NCBI GenBank assembly: GCA_016218715.1
Contig: JACRDG010000048.1
Span: 248,001 to 312,000 of the forward strand
Length of the DNA stretch: 64,000 nucleotides
Reading direction: 5' to 3'
DNA from: Desulfomonile tiedjei
Lineage (GTDB): Bacteria; Desulfobacterota; Desulfomonilia; Desulfomonilales; Desulfomonilaceae
Each line of letters starts with the position of its first letter. Position 1 is the stretch's first letter. Position numbers and translations under genes: made by a program. Shown here in pieces: positions 33,901-42,505 of this stretch. Under the pieces are notes generated by a model. That model saw nothing but the letters and a program-made list of their open reading frames with translations. It was not told the origin of the DNA and did not search any database.

Positions 33901-34806
33901 TTATGACCAGACGTCCAGCAATTCCTCAAGTCTCCTGGTGTCGCGCGTCCAGTGTGGGGTTACCTTCACAAACAATTCGAGCCGCACGCGCTGACCGAGA
34001 AATTCCTCAATTTTCTGGCGGGCGGCCATGCCGATGCGCTTGATCATTTGGCCGCCTTTCCCGATGAGGATCTTCTTCTGGCTGTCCTTCTCCACATGAA
34101 TATCCGCGTGAATGACCACGCGACCGCTTTCTTCCTTGAAACTCTCCACCACCACCGCGGTCTTGTACGGGATCTCTTCCCCGGTTTTCAGCGTGATCTG
34201 CTCCCGCACCATCTCCGCGACGAAGAACCGCGTGGGGAGGTCACTCACGTCATCCTCCGGAAAGAGCGGCGGGCCCTCGGGGAGCAGACCCAACAGCACG
34301 TCCACGAGGCGGTCCACCCCTGTGCCGTTCAGCGCGCTGATGGGGACGATCGCCTGAAAATCGTAGGCATGGGAATAGGCGTCAATCAGAGGGAGAAGCG
34401 TGGGCGGCTGAACGGTGTCAACCTTGTTGATCGCCAGGACAGCTGGAACACCAACCCCCTTGATCCGATCGATGATGCGCGCGTCCTCCGGCTCGATGGC
34501 TTCTGAAGGGGGGACCATCAAGAGGATGACATCGGTCTCTTCGAGGGCTTTCAGGGCCGCAGCAACGAGGGACCGATTCAGCAGGCTCGCCGCCTCATGG
34601 ATTCCGGGCGTATCCTGCAGCACCATCTGAGCGTTCTCAAGGGTATGGATCGCCGTAATGCGGTGCCGGGTGGTTTGGGCTTTCGGGGTTACGATACACA
34701 ATTCGCGGCCTACAATGCGGTTGACCAGGGTCGATTTCCCCACGTTGGGACGACCCGCTACCGCAATGAAGCCGCTTCGATAACCAGCCAGAGGCTCGGT
34801 GGTCAT
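33901..34806 (-). CDS. era: GTPase Era
   Basis: 301 residues from ATG 34806 (AAGGAG upstream). It assists 16S rRNA 3'-end maturation and 30S assembly. G1 GRPNVGKST, G2 region TTRHRITAI, G3 DTPGIHE, G4 NKVD and G5 SALNGTG are present. The C-terminal KH domain has KKILIGKGGQMIKRIGMAARQKI, here given in parts, which binds RNA. Length typical. The tRNA-Ser gene is divergent from it, 58 bases away. Confidence 0.96.
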   Translation of the reverse strand: MTTEPLAGYRSGFIAVAGRPNVGKSTLVNRIVGRELCIVTPKAQTTRHRITAIHTLENAQMVLQDTPGIHEAASLLNRSLVAAALKALEETDVILLMVPPSEAIEPEDARIIDRIKGVGVPAVLAINKVDTVQPPTLLPLIDAYSHAYDFQAIVPISALNGTGVDRLVDVLLGLLPEGPPLFPEDDVSDLPTRFFVAEMVREQITLKTGEEIPYKTAVVVESFKEESGRVVIHADIHVEKDSQKKILIGKGGQMIKRIGMAARQKIEEFLGQRVRLELFVKVTPHWTRDTRRLEELLDVWS

Positions 34807-34864
34807 GACGGATTCTCCTTGACCGCTATCCCGCTGCTGGTTATTATGCCACAATTATGCCTAC

Positions 34865-34957
34865 GGAGAGATGCCCGAGTGGCCGAAGGGGCGCGACTGG
34901 AAATCGCGTGAATGCCCACAAGGTGTTCCGAGGGTTCGACTCCCTCTCTCTCCGCCA
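34865..34957 (+). tRNA. tRNA-Ser (anticodon GGA)
   Basis: 93 bases with the long variable arm typical of serine tRNAs. The acceptor GGAGAGA pairs with TCTCTCC, discriminator G, CCA encoded. The anticodon stem is CGCGA/TCGCG with loop CTGGAAA. The T-arm is GAGGG TTCGACT CCCTC. Confidence 0.97.
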
Positions 34958-35027
34958 CGCGCTTTCCCGATTTTCCCACCTTCAAAGCCTGAGTGCAGGC
35001 GCAGCGATGCCGCGACAGTCATGCATC

Positions 35028-35351
35028 TCAGGGCCAGTCGTTGGTATTGTAGTCCGGCAAGTTGAAAGACCGCCCCGCTCCATACTCCCAATCGTAGGGG
35101 ATCGGATAAAAGGGGTATTCGATGTTCAACGATCTGCTCATGTATCGGTCCCAGCGATACTTCTCCTGGGTCGGATCGTCCCGTTTGTCTTGGAAGAAGA
35201 ATCTCTCCGCGTAGTACCACATGCCGTTGTATCCAGGCGGCGAGTTCTTGAGGAACCGTGATTCGTAGTCCTTCGCTTGAGCCACCGAGACCGCGCCGGC
35301 CACGAGGCAGATGACCAGCAGCATCGCAACCAGATACCCGTTTGAACGCAT
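35028..35351 (-). CDS. Small exported hypothetical protein
   Basis: 107 residues from ATG 35351 with AAAGGAG upstream. The signal peptide MRSNGYLVAMLLVICLVAGA with cleavage near VAQA-KDY is clear. The mature part of about 78 residues is rich in Tyr, Pro and aromatic residues (PGYNGMWYYAERFFF, YPFYPIPYDWEYG). No cysteine remains. No family recognised; its own near-consensus promoter suggests it is well expressed. Confidence 0.75.
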   Translation of the reverse strand: MRSNGYLVAMLLVICLVAGAVSVAQAKDYESRFLKNSPPGYNGMWYYAERFFFQDKRDDPTQEKYRWDRYMSRSLNIEYPFYPIPYDWEYGAGRSFNLPDYNTNDWP

Positions 35352-35390
35352 CGCGTCTCCTTTGCACCGCATCCAGATGATACTTGGCAC

Positions 35391-35420
35391 ATAATACCAA
35401 AGAAATTATCCTTTTGTCAA
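35391..35420 (-). promoter_or_regulatory. Sigma-70-like promoter for the 107-residue exported protein
   Basis: On the minus strand a perfect TTGACA (35420-35415), 18-base spacer, TATTAT (35396-35391). It lies 40 bases upstream of the start codon at 35351, in an AT-rich stretch. Confidence 0.8.
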
Positions 35421-35502
35421 TATTTTGTGCTAGTTTCCTCGACTCCCCAGGACGTTCGTATCACTTTATTTATGATCTTTTTACGTCAAATCTTTGTCAT
35501 TA

Positions 35503-36108
35503 TTACATGTATAGGCATGGCCAGATCCGCCGAAGGATCTGCACCACTCTCTCGTGTACCTCCTCGGCCGGAGGGCTCCCGTCGATCCGCTGGATTAGAT
35601 CGTCTTTAAGGCCGCGGTAGATCGAGTCTACGGCAGTCAGCTCTTCGAGGCCTTCAAACACGGAAAAGGAATTCCCGCGGCCGCGGCCTATACGTCTCAT
35701 CGCCTCCGGCACCGGAATTTCCAGAAGGAACGTCACATCCGCTTCGCGGGCGAACGCGCGGTTTTCAGCGAGGATACGGTCCGGAGAGAGACCCCGTGCT
35801 CCCTGATAGGCCACTGAGGAGTAGACGTATCGGTCGCAGACGACGGTCAACCCGGCCTTCAGGGCAGGCAGGATGACGCGGTGCAGGTGATCGCGACGGT
35901 CTTCGGTGAAGAGGCGCGCTTCTTCCTCTGGGGCCGGACGGACGACCAGGGACCGGATTTCCCGACCGAACGGGCCGGTCGATGGCTCGGCCGTCTTCAC
36001 GCAAGGGATACCGCACGCCTCGAACCGCGCGGCCAGCAACCTTACCTGCGTGCTTTTTCCCGAACCGTCGATGCCTTCGAAGACGATGAAGAGTGGGTTT
36101 TGGGCCAA
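35503..36108 (-). CDS. tmk: Thymidylate kinase
   Basis: 201 residues. It phosphorylates dTMP to dTDP. The P-loop is FEGIDGSGKST, the substrate motif DRYVYSSVAYQG is intact, and the lid RRIGRGRGNSF is arginine-rich. The conserved EPSTGPFG loop after the first helix is present. Slightly shorter than E. coli Tmk. Lies 25 bases after the stop of the exported-protein gene and probably in one operon with it and the HAD-like gene. Confidence 0.95.
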   Translation of the reverse strand: MAQNPLFIVFEGIDGSGKSTQVRLLAARFEACGIPCVKTAEPSTGPFGREIRSLVVRPAPEEEARLFTEDRRDHLHRVILPALKAGLTVVCDRYVYSSVAYQGARGLSPDRILAENRAFAREADVTFLLEIPVPEAMRRIGRGRGNSFSVFEGLEELTAVDSIYRGLKDDLIQRIDGSPPAEEVHERVVQILRRIWPCLYM

Positions 36109-36133
36109 ATCAGACCTCGCAGCCGCGTCGATG

Positions 36134-36589
36134 CTACTGCTTTCGGGGATCGGGTTGCGCTGGCTCCCTCACGATGATTTCGTTCCGGACCCAGACTGCG
36201 TCGCAGTACTTGCGGAGGTGCCGCTTGATCTCCTGTTCGTGCTTTTCCTTGGTGAACAGCAGGTCGTCAGGCTCGACTTGATCCCACTTGCGTGTCTTCT
36301 CTTTCAGCTCCTGCCGCAGCTTTTCCTGAAAATTCTCGACCGGCCTGATCTCGAGGTTATAGATGGCATATCCTGATTTTTCTTTGCAGATGTAATAAAT
36401 TTTTCCGCTGTCGGTTATCTTGATGGAGATCAACTTCCCCGTGGTGGGGACGGTCGTGAACAGGCTTTCGTGGCGAACGGATCTGAATTCTCCCAGCGCA
36501 TTTTCGGCCACGGGAAAGTCGCTGCCTGCCAAAGCATTGTTGAGCCCAAGCGCGAGAACACCCACTGCAACCATCATGCGTACGCCCAT
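36134..36589 (-). CDS. Exported hypothetical protein
   Basis: 151 residues from ATG 36589, with GGAGGAG upstream. MGVRMMVAVGVLALGLNNALA is a signal peptide with cleavage after ALA-GSD. The mature part alternates strands and helices (KLISIKITDSGKIYYICKE, then the charged helix ENFQEKLRQELKEKTRKWD). No family recognised. It lies between the HAD-like gene and tmk on the same strand. Confidence 0.72.
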   Translation of the reverse strand: MGVRMMVAVGVLALGLNNALAGSDFPVAENALGEFRSVRHESLFTTVPTTGKLISIKITDSGKIYYICKEKSGYAIYNLEIRPVENFQEKLRQELKEKTRKWDQVEPDDLLFTKEKHEQEIKRHLRKYCDAVWVRNEIIVREPAQPDPRKQ

Positions 36590-36651
36590 TATGAGTGACT
36601 CTCCTCCTCTGTTCCAGAATGCATCGACACGTGGCCCGCTAGGGCCCGGCG

Positions 36652-37422
36652 TCAAGAGTGGCCCAGGTCGAGGGCCTTTGCTATGAAGTCAATCAGCTCC
36701 ATAAAGTTGACGTTCTGCTCCCGGCTCGCGTCTCTGCTTTCACCGGGGGCATACGAGACGCCAAAACAGGTGTGGATGATGATCCCTCTCGCGTCGCAGT
36801 ATTGCTTCAGCGAGGGCTTGGCCATGTTCCCGACGAGATACGCACCGATGGCCGCGCCCCATTGAAAGTGCGGCCCATCCCCGCCGCTGTCCCCCATGAT
36901 GACCACCTTATCCCGCGGCACGTGCCATGTTTGCAAGACCGCTTCGGTGCTACGGGGTTTGTCTTCGATCTCCAGGGTTTCATGAACGAAGCGCGCCGGG
37001 TCCCCGCGTTCCTCGAATCGAATTAGAGGATTGGCCGCCACCACGGGAACCGGTGGCAAGAGCCTCTTGGCAAAGACACGTTGGAAGTATCCCTGCGTTC
37101 CCGTGGTATTGATCATGAACAGGATGTCCTTCCCCAAACACCACTCTATGAGGTCGGGAACGCCCGTATAGGTAGCGAACCCGGCATCCAGGTACGCGTC
37201 CATCTGTTCCGATGTGAACGGTTGGGGCATGAGGCCGGCTATTTTAGCTGTGGCATGGGTGAGCGATATCCGGTTTCCGGTGTAGTCCGTGAAAATACGC
37301 GCGAGCTCCTGCGCAAGCTCCGGATAGGTGAACGAGATCGGGTCGAACGGTCCGTTGGGTGAAAGACATTCGCTCCAATCCGATGAAACGACAGCTCTGT
37401 AGCGACGATCCGGTTTGTCCAT
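36652..37422 (-). CDS. HAD-superfamily-like protein with altered motif I
   Basis: 256 residues from ATG 37422 (AAGGAG upstream). HAD phosphatase features are visible: motif II as FMINTTGT, motif III lysine in HVPRDKVVIMG, and motif IV as GDSGGDGPHF. Motif I, normally DxDxT/V, reads SSDWSEC (residues about 14-20), so the second, acid/base aspartate is a serine. This would impair the classical phosphatase reaction. The cap contains AGFATYTGVPDLIEWCLG. The C-terminal part is well conserved in pattern (CFGVSYAPGES). Possibly a phosphoserine-phosphatase-like or a non-phosphatase HAD member. Substrate unknown. Confidence 0.72.
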   Translation of the reverse strand: MDKPDRRYRAVVSSDWSECLSPNGPFDPISFTYPELAQELARIFTDYTGNRISLTHATAKIAGLMPQPFTSEQMDAYLDAGFATYTGVPDLIEWCLGKDILFMINTTGTQGYFQRVFAKRLLPPVPVVAANPLIRFEERGDPARFVHETLEIEDKPRSTEAVLQTWHVPRDKVVIMGDSGGDGPHFQWGAAIGAYLVGNMAKPSLKQYCDARGIIIHTCFGVSYAPGESRDASREQNVNFMELIDFIAKALDLGHS

Positions 37423-37717
37423 ACGCGGCTCCTTCGTACTGTCGGCTCTTCCTTCCGGGGAAAATTCCATAGAAGTTCATCGAAGGCAATCGTTTTTCCT
37501 GAGGCGCATCTGTATTAGCCAACATGGGGCGACAGACCCGCGCGCACGCCTCCCGGAACGAGCCTGCCAGCCCCCCCGACGGCCGCACCGGGGTCCTTCC
37601 GTTCTTCAACATTGGGCGAGTCACTCCACGATAACGACCCACTTCTCAGCACTGGGCATCGAATCCGCGATCTCCCTTGGGAAGGGAAAAGTTTTGCATG
37701 CGCTTACGGGATTCTTC

Positions 37718-37746
37718 TTGATGTCTGACCACGTAACCTATATAGT
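37718..37746 (+). promoter_or_regulatory. Sigma-70-like promoter of the acidic-protein gene
   Basis: TTGATG (37718-37723), 17-base spacer, TATAGT (37741-37746). The start codon at 37785 follows a 30-base leader with AGGAGG. The preceding 37423-37717 holds nothing recognised. Confidence 0.65.
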
Positions 37747-37784
37747 TTCCTTGAAGAATCCAGTCGTCCCAGGAGGATGCAGCC

Positions 37785-38456
37785 ATGGCCAAGCTGGAAG
37801 AACTGGTCACTCCAATTGAACTCTTGGAAGTCATCAGAGGCGGAGCCCTGAAGAACCAGGTGATCAAGAAGTACAGAACCTCCGAACAAGAATTGGCCAT
37901 GATGCTCCTGCCTCTGTACCGGTCCGGAGACCTGTCCAAGGAAGACTTCAACGACTTTTTCAAGGGGATAGCGCTCGCTCCGAAAGAAGCTCCGCCTGTT
38001 ACAGCGCCACGGGTCCGTGAGGACGAACCGCCTTCACAGATACTGCGGTCGCTCTCAACGGGCGTATCCAAGACCACCGTAGCGGAAGCCACGCAGCCCG
38101 CTCCTCCTGCAGTCGAGGAAGTTCCAACCGCTGCGGCGCCTGCCCAGCCTGTCGCAGTCCAACCGGCCCGTGCCGAGCCGCAACTGGAGGAAGAGGCGGA
38201 ACCCGAAGTGGAAGTTCTCGAGGCTGAGGAAGAAGACTTGCAGGTCGAAGCGGAAATCGTAGACGAGGCTGAATTTGACGAAGCCGCGCTGGAAGCGCTG
38301 GCGGAAGTGGAAGAACTCGTAACCGAAACCGGACCCGCTGCCGCCGCGGCCGCTGCCGGGACCACCGTCGAACAAGCGCTCGAATCCATTATTTCGAAAC
38401 TAACCTCCATCGACAACCGGCTCGCCGCCATCGAGAAGAATCTCAAGGCACCTTAA
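37785..38456 (+). CDS. Hypothetical acidic protein with helical ends
   Basis: 223 residues. The first 65 residues are a compact helical region (LEELVTPIELLEVIRGGALK, KYRTSEQELAMMLLPLYRSGDLSKEDFNDFF). Residues about 70-110 and 100-125 are Pro/Ala-rich. Residues about 130-180 are extremely acidic (LEEEAEPEVEVLEAEEEDL and similar), then an alanine run. The end is a short coiled coil (LESIISKLTSIDNRLAAIEKNL). No signal peptide. A scaffold or oligomerising protein is possible. The family is not recognised. Confidence 0.78.
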   Translation: MAKLEELVTPIELLEVIRGGALKNQVIKKYRTSEQELAMMLLPLYRSGDLSKEDFNDFFKGIALAPKEAPPVTAPRVREDEPPSQILRSLSTGVSKTTVAEATQPAPPAVEEVPTAAAPAQPVAVQPARAEPQLEEEAEPEVEVLEAEEEDLQVEAEIVDEAEFDEAALEALAEVEELVTETGPAAAAAAAGTTVEQALESIISKLTSIDNRLAAIEKNLKAP

Positions 38457-38943
38457 TCACCCTTACTTGTGATTTCGACGGCTCGCGCAGTTACAGCCCG
38501 CTTCGCTGCGTTCCTGCGGACGCGCGCTCCAGACGTACGTCGCTGCCTGCAGGAAAGCGGGCCGCGGGTCCGCCAGCTGACACCAGCGACGGCTGGCACC
38601 GCCGGCGTGCGATCTGCGGATAGGCGCCGTGTGCCTCAGGCCCACCCCCATGCCTCGGTGGGCGCTCCTGGGAGGTCTCCGGAGCGCAGCCAGGCTGTGC
38701 AGTCCGTAGCGGAGGAGACCTCCCAAGAAGCCCTTGGTAGGCTCCGCGAATATTACCGGTTGTAAAGCGAATTGGTATCTGGCCCCACCCGACCGGACGC
38801 CATTTGAGAGAATCGCTGCAAAGGGAGGCCAGGGAGTACCTCCTCTCCGAAAACCTACTGGATGTCGCCCTGAGGATTTCCCCATGGACAGGCGGGACGC
38901 TTTCCTCTATCCTCCCAGAAGATCACTAGGAAAGGAGCCCTCG
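38457..38943. other. GC-rich intergenic stretch with inverted repeats
   Basis: 487 bases without a convincing gene. A 12-base inverted repeat, TGGGAGGTCTCC (38670-38681) and GGAGACCTCCCA (38715-38726), encloses a 33-base loop. Another palindromic half AGCCCGCTT (about 38497) is matched by AAGCGGGC (about 38558). The region could be a structured transcript leader or trailer. Confidence 0.5.
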
Positions 38944-39495
38944 ATGACACGTGCAAGTTTGCCGAAACTGTTGACCCTCTCGGCTGTTTCTCTTCTGCTG
39001 ACTATTTCCCTGGCCAGTCTCGGTTTCGGCCAGGAAGCAAAATTCGGTGTGCTCAACCTGGCCGAGGTCTCCAAGCACTCCAACCGAGTGAAGGCGATCG
39101 AACTGGAGGCGAGACAGATGCAACTTGAGGCGGAACAGAAGATGAAGCCTCTCAAGGACGAAATGACGGAGATTCAGCGCCGTTTGACCGAGGATAAGGA
39201 CAAGCTCAAACCGGAAGAGAAGGCAAAGCTCGAGGCTGAGCTGAAAGCCAAATATGAGGCGTTCCAGTCCGAACAAGACACGCTGCGAACCAAGATAGGG
39301 TTCCGCCAGAAGTCTGTGCAGAATGCGATATTTTCTCAGTTGAAGGACGTCGTCAAGAAGGTTGCCAACGCGGAAGGCCTTAGCGTAGTATTTTACAGCC
39401 AGGCGTTTGCTCTGGCGGAAGGCGTTCCGGACATCTCGGAAAAAGTCGCCAAGGAATTGGACACCTTGCCGGCTCCGGAGTCCAAGAAAGACTAG
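38944..39495 (+). CDS. OmpH/Skp-family periplasmic protein
   Basis: 183 residues from ATG 38944 with AGGAAAGGAG upstream. A signal peptide MTRASLPKLLTLSAVSLLLT continues to a cleavage after GFG-QEA. The mature protein is mostly a long coiled coil (residues about 45-140, ALELEARQMQLEAEQKM-like heptads rich in Lys, Glu and Leu), with the first strand FGVLNLAEVSKHSNRVK and the last FSQAFALAEGVPDISEKV. This is the Skp/OmpH architecture: a chaperone for outer-membrane proteins. It lies apart from bamA-lpxD in this window, unlike the E. coli arrangement. Confidence 0.85.
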   Translation: MTRASLPKLLTLSAVSLLLTISLASLGFGQEAKFGVLNLAEVSKHSNRVKAIELEARQMQLEAEQKMKPLKDEMTEIQRRLTEDKDKLKPEEKAKLEAELKAKYEAFQSEQDTLRTKIGFRQKSVQNAIFSQLKDVVKKVANAEGLSVVFYSQAFALAEGVPDISEKVAKELDTLPAPESKKD

Positions 39496-39585
39496 TGGCT
39501 GAACTTCAATTGCCGCGACAGGCCCGATCGCAGCATGCTCGGGCCTTGCATACCCTGTCGGAATAGGCCGCGGATCGCCCAAGAA

Positions 39586-41169
39586 ATGCCTTCAAAAGCT
39601 ATCCGACTCCTCGATACCGGACACTTGTCGGCCGCGGCCAACATGGCCCTGGACCGGATCATCCTCGAAGAGGTGAGCGGCCTCGCCAGCCCCCCCACGT
39701 TGCGTTTTCTGCAATTCAGACCGGCGGCAGCGCTCGTCGGATACCACCAGGACGTCAGCCTCGAAGTCCGGAAGGATTACTGTGTACGGCACGGGATCGA
39801 CATAAATCGCCGACACACGGGGGGTGGTACCGTACTGTTCCAGGAGTCGGCTCTGGGCTGGGAGGTCTTTGGCGTGCTGGGCCAAGCCCCGTTCCAGGGG
39901 GCGTACGAGTCGATTCTGACGAGAATCTGCAACATAGCGGCCGCGGGTCTCTCCCGCCTCGGCATTCCTGCTGCTTTCAGGCCTCGCAACGACATTGAAG
40001 TCCACGGGCGAAAGATCTCGGGCACCGGGGGCGTCTCGGTCTCCCGCGGGCTTATGTTTCAGGGGACCGTGCTCGTCCAGAATGAAGTCGAGCTCTTCCT
40101 GAAGGCCCTGCGCGTTCCGGTCGAGAAGCTGAAGAAGCGTGAAATCGAGTCCCTGATGGAACGTATTTGCTTCCTTTCCGACCTCGTGAACCCGCTGCCG
40201 CCAATCGAATTGGTGAAGGAGCATCTTGCCGCGGAGTTCGCTTCGCGGCTGGGTGTCGAGATGATCCCCGGCGATCTCACCTCACGCGAACAACAGCGTC
40301 TCAAGAAAGAAGTCGCTTTCTTCGAGAGCCCGGACTGGATCCTTGCTCGGTCACGGCCTCGCAGGGAGGGAGAGCCGGTCCGGTCCATCGCTCAGACTGA
40401 GGCCGGCACCCTCAGGATTCACTTGTGGGTAGCACCGGGTGGGAGAAGGGTTCGGCAAGCGCTGATCTCAGGGGACTTCTTCGCAATCCCGTCTCGGCTG
40501 GTCCATGACCTGGAGGCCGCATTGGTCGGCGTACCCGCGGAGGAGAAGCCCCTGCGCGATGCTGTGATGAGGTTCTTTCTGGCCAATGAAGGACGGTTGC
40601 TCGGGATCGAGCCCGCTCAGGTGGCGGAGGCAGTCGCTGCTGCGGCAGAGCGGCTCGACTTACTCGACAGGAGATTCTGCCCCGACGAGGTAAACGAGCT
40701 GTTCCTGCTCAACCTGGGCCCGCGGGACCTGGCCGACTATCGGCCGCGGTGGTTGCTGCTCCCCTATTGCTCGAAGAACCTCGACTGCACGTTCCGCAAG
40801 GTTCCGGGGTGTGACGAGTGCGGTTTATGTGAGATCGGCGAGTGCTTCGAGCTGGCGCGCGGCATGAACATGGTCCCGATCACGATCCAGAGTTTCGAGC
40901 ATCTCATGGAGATCCTCTCCAACCGCTGTGCGCCCGAGCACGGGATGTATGTCGGTTCCTGTTGCGAGGCATTCTACGCAAAACACCAGATGGAAATGAA
41001 GCAAACGGGCGCACGGGGCATACTCGTGAATCTCGATTCCACGACGTGTTACGACTTGGGGAAAGGGAGCAGTGCGTACAAGGGAGACTTCGAGAACAAG
41101 ACCTCTCTTAACCTCAAACTTATCGCCAAAACACTGACGTGTCTCCATGCCTACCATACAGCCGATTGA
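39586..41169 (+). CDS. Lipoate-protein ligase A domain fused to DUF116
   Basis: 527 residues. Residues 1-225 are a lipoate/octanoate ligase fold: RRHTGGGTVLF (75-85) is the RRxSGGGxVxH-like adenylate loop and NDIEVHGRKISGTGG has the conserved Lys143. Residues about 225-345 correspond to the LplA accessory region. From about 370 to the end is a DUF116 domain with a cysteine cluster (Cys395, 401, 409, 412, 415, 420, 448, 459, 460, 488), suited to metal or iron-sulfur binding. Fused LplA-DUF116 is typical of anaerobic deltaproteobacteria. Lipoylation of 2-oxoacid dehydrogenases, glycine cleavage or an sHdr-like system is likely. The next gene overlaps by 23 bases. Confidence 0.85.
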   Translation: MPSKAIRLLDTGHLSAAANMALDRIILEEVSGLASPPTLRFLQFRPAAALVGYHQDVSLEVRKDYCVRHGIDINRRHTGGGTVLFQESALGWEVFGVLGQAPFQGAYESILTRICNIAAAGLSRLGIPAAFRPRNDIEVHGRKISGTGGVSVSRGLMFQGTVLVQNEVELFLKALRVPVEKLKKREIESLMERICFLSDLVNPLPPIELVKEHLAAEFASRLGVEMIPGDLTSREQQRLKKEVAFFESPDWILARSRPRREGEPVRSIAQTEAGTLRIHLWVAPGGRRVRQALISGDFFAIPSRLVHDLEAALVGVPAEEKPLRDAVMRFFLANEGRLLGIEPAQVAEAVAAAAERLDLLDRRFCPDEVNELFLLNLGPRDLADYRPRWLLLPYCSKNLDCTFRKVPGCDECGLCEIGECFELARGMNMVPITIQSFEHLMEILSNRCAPEHGMYVGSCCEAFYAKHQMEMKQTGARGILVNLDSTTCYDLGKGSSAYKGDFENKTSLNLKLIAKTLTCLHAYHTAD

Positions 41170-42337
41170 CATCCTGGTCGTCGGGGCAGGCCCCGCTGGT
41201 TCCCGTGCCGCGGCAGCGGCTGCCCGGGAGGGAGCTGCAGCCCTGCTCGTCGATACAAAATCCAGAATCGGTGAACAGCCCCACTGCGGGGAGTACGTGC
41301 CGGCTCGCCTGTTTGCAGAAGCGAACCTCGACCGCAGCACGGCAATGCAGCCTGTGGATTACATGGAGACGCGGGTCGTGGGCTCCCGGCAGCCAAGCCT
41401 TGAGGTTCGGTCGGATTCGCCCGGCAATGATGGATGCAGCAAGCGCACCACCGAGCCGGACCCGACCGTCAAAGAAACCTTGACGGTCACCACATCTTCG
41501 TTCCCCGGATTCATTATCGATCGCGTGAGATTCGACCGCGATCTGGCGCGGGCTGCTGCTGCCCAAGGCGCGACTGTCCTCTGTTCCACCCGCCTGGTGC
41601 GTCGTGAGCATGATGCATGGATTTTGAAGAGCGGCAAGGACGAGATGACGGTAACCCCTCGATTCGTCATAGCAGCAGACGGTGCCGCGTCTACGGTTGC
41701 CGCGCTACTGGGACTCGCTCCGCCGGATTACCTCAGGGGTGTCCAGGCTGAGGTCCCGCTCACGCGACCCCTGAAGGGTACGCTCATCTTCCTCGACCGG
41801 GACTTTGTTGGCGGCTACGGATGGCTCTTTCCCAAGGGAGCAACCGCAAATGTCGGCCTCGGTGTCGCGGTCGCCCACGACGCGCACCCCGGGGCCTTGC
41901 TGGAAGAACTGCTCGGCCGCCTGTTGCAAGAGGGGCTGATCAGTCCCGGAAAGCTGGCGCGCTCGAGCGGTCTGATCCCCGTTTCCGGGATGCGCCCGGA
42001 GTTGACCCGTGGAAACGTCATTTTGTGCGGTGATGCCGCGGGGTTGACGCATCCCATAACCGGAGCGGGAATTCCGCAGGCCATCTTTTCGGGGGATCTC
42101 GCGGGTCGATATGCGGTCGAGGCACTCAGGAAGGGGAATCAACAGCCTCTTGATGAATACGGGGAGGAGGTCAGAAGCTGGTACGGCGGCGTAATCGGGC
42201 ACGCTGCTGCGAAGAGGGGCGTCATGATGCAGCTCTGGCGTCACGAGGACTTCCCACGCGTGTGCGAAGAAACCTGGATTGGATTCAAAGGGTACAAGAG
42301 CCGCGTTTCAGGCGGAAAGCGCCGCAGTCGCGGCTGA
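41147..42337 (+). CDS. FAD-dependent geranylgeranyl-reductase-like oxidoreductase
   Basis: 396 residues, overlapping the lipoate-ligase gene by 23 bases, so co-translated. The N-terminal dinucleotide motif is VVGAGPAGSRAAAAAA. Motif CGEYVP follows in the usual substrate-side loop. ATG-like DG motif AADGAAST and the C-terminal GDAAGLTHPITGAGIPQAI bind FAD, as in the COG0644 geranylgeranyl-reductase family. Members reduce isoprenoid double bonds or serve as electron carriers. Because of the tight coupling to a lipoate ligase-DUF116 protein, it may instead have a role in a novel lipoate assembly route (as reported for LipT-like proteins); this is inference. Confidence 0.85.
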   Translation: MPTIQPIDILVVGAGPAGSRAAAAAAREGAAALLVDTKSRIGEQPHCGEYVPARLFAEANLDRSTAMQPVDYMETRVVGSRQPSLEVRSDSPGNDGCSKRTTEPDPTVKETLTVTTSSFPGFIIDRVRFDRDLARAAAAQGATVLCSTRLVRREHDAWILKSGKDEMTVTPRFVIAADGAASTVAALLGLAPPDYLRGVQAEVPLTRPLKGTLIFLDRDFVGGYGWLFPKGATANVGLGVAVAHDAHPGALLEELLGRLLQEGLISPGKLARSSGLIPVSGMRPELTRGNVILCGDAAGLTHPITGAGIPQAIFSGDLAGRYAVEALRKGNQQPLDEYGEEVRSWYGGVIGHAAAKRGVMMQLWRHEDFPRVCEETWIGFKGYKSRVSGGKRRSRG

Positions 42338-42505
42338 CACCCTAGAGCAGGGATTGGTTCTCGGCGGTCGCTGTGACATGCCACGGGAATCCCAGGGCGG
42401 GGACCCGCCAAAAGCAAACTGGAAATCTACCCATACCGGGTGCCGTAGACCAAATCGAAGACGATAGGACTCCTGGTAATTGGTATGCCGGAAGCAAACG
42501 TTCCC

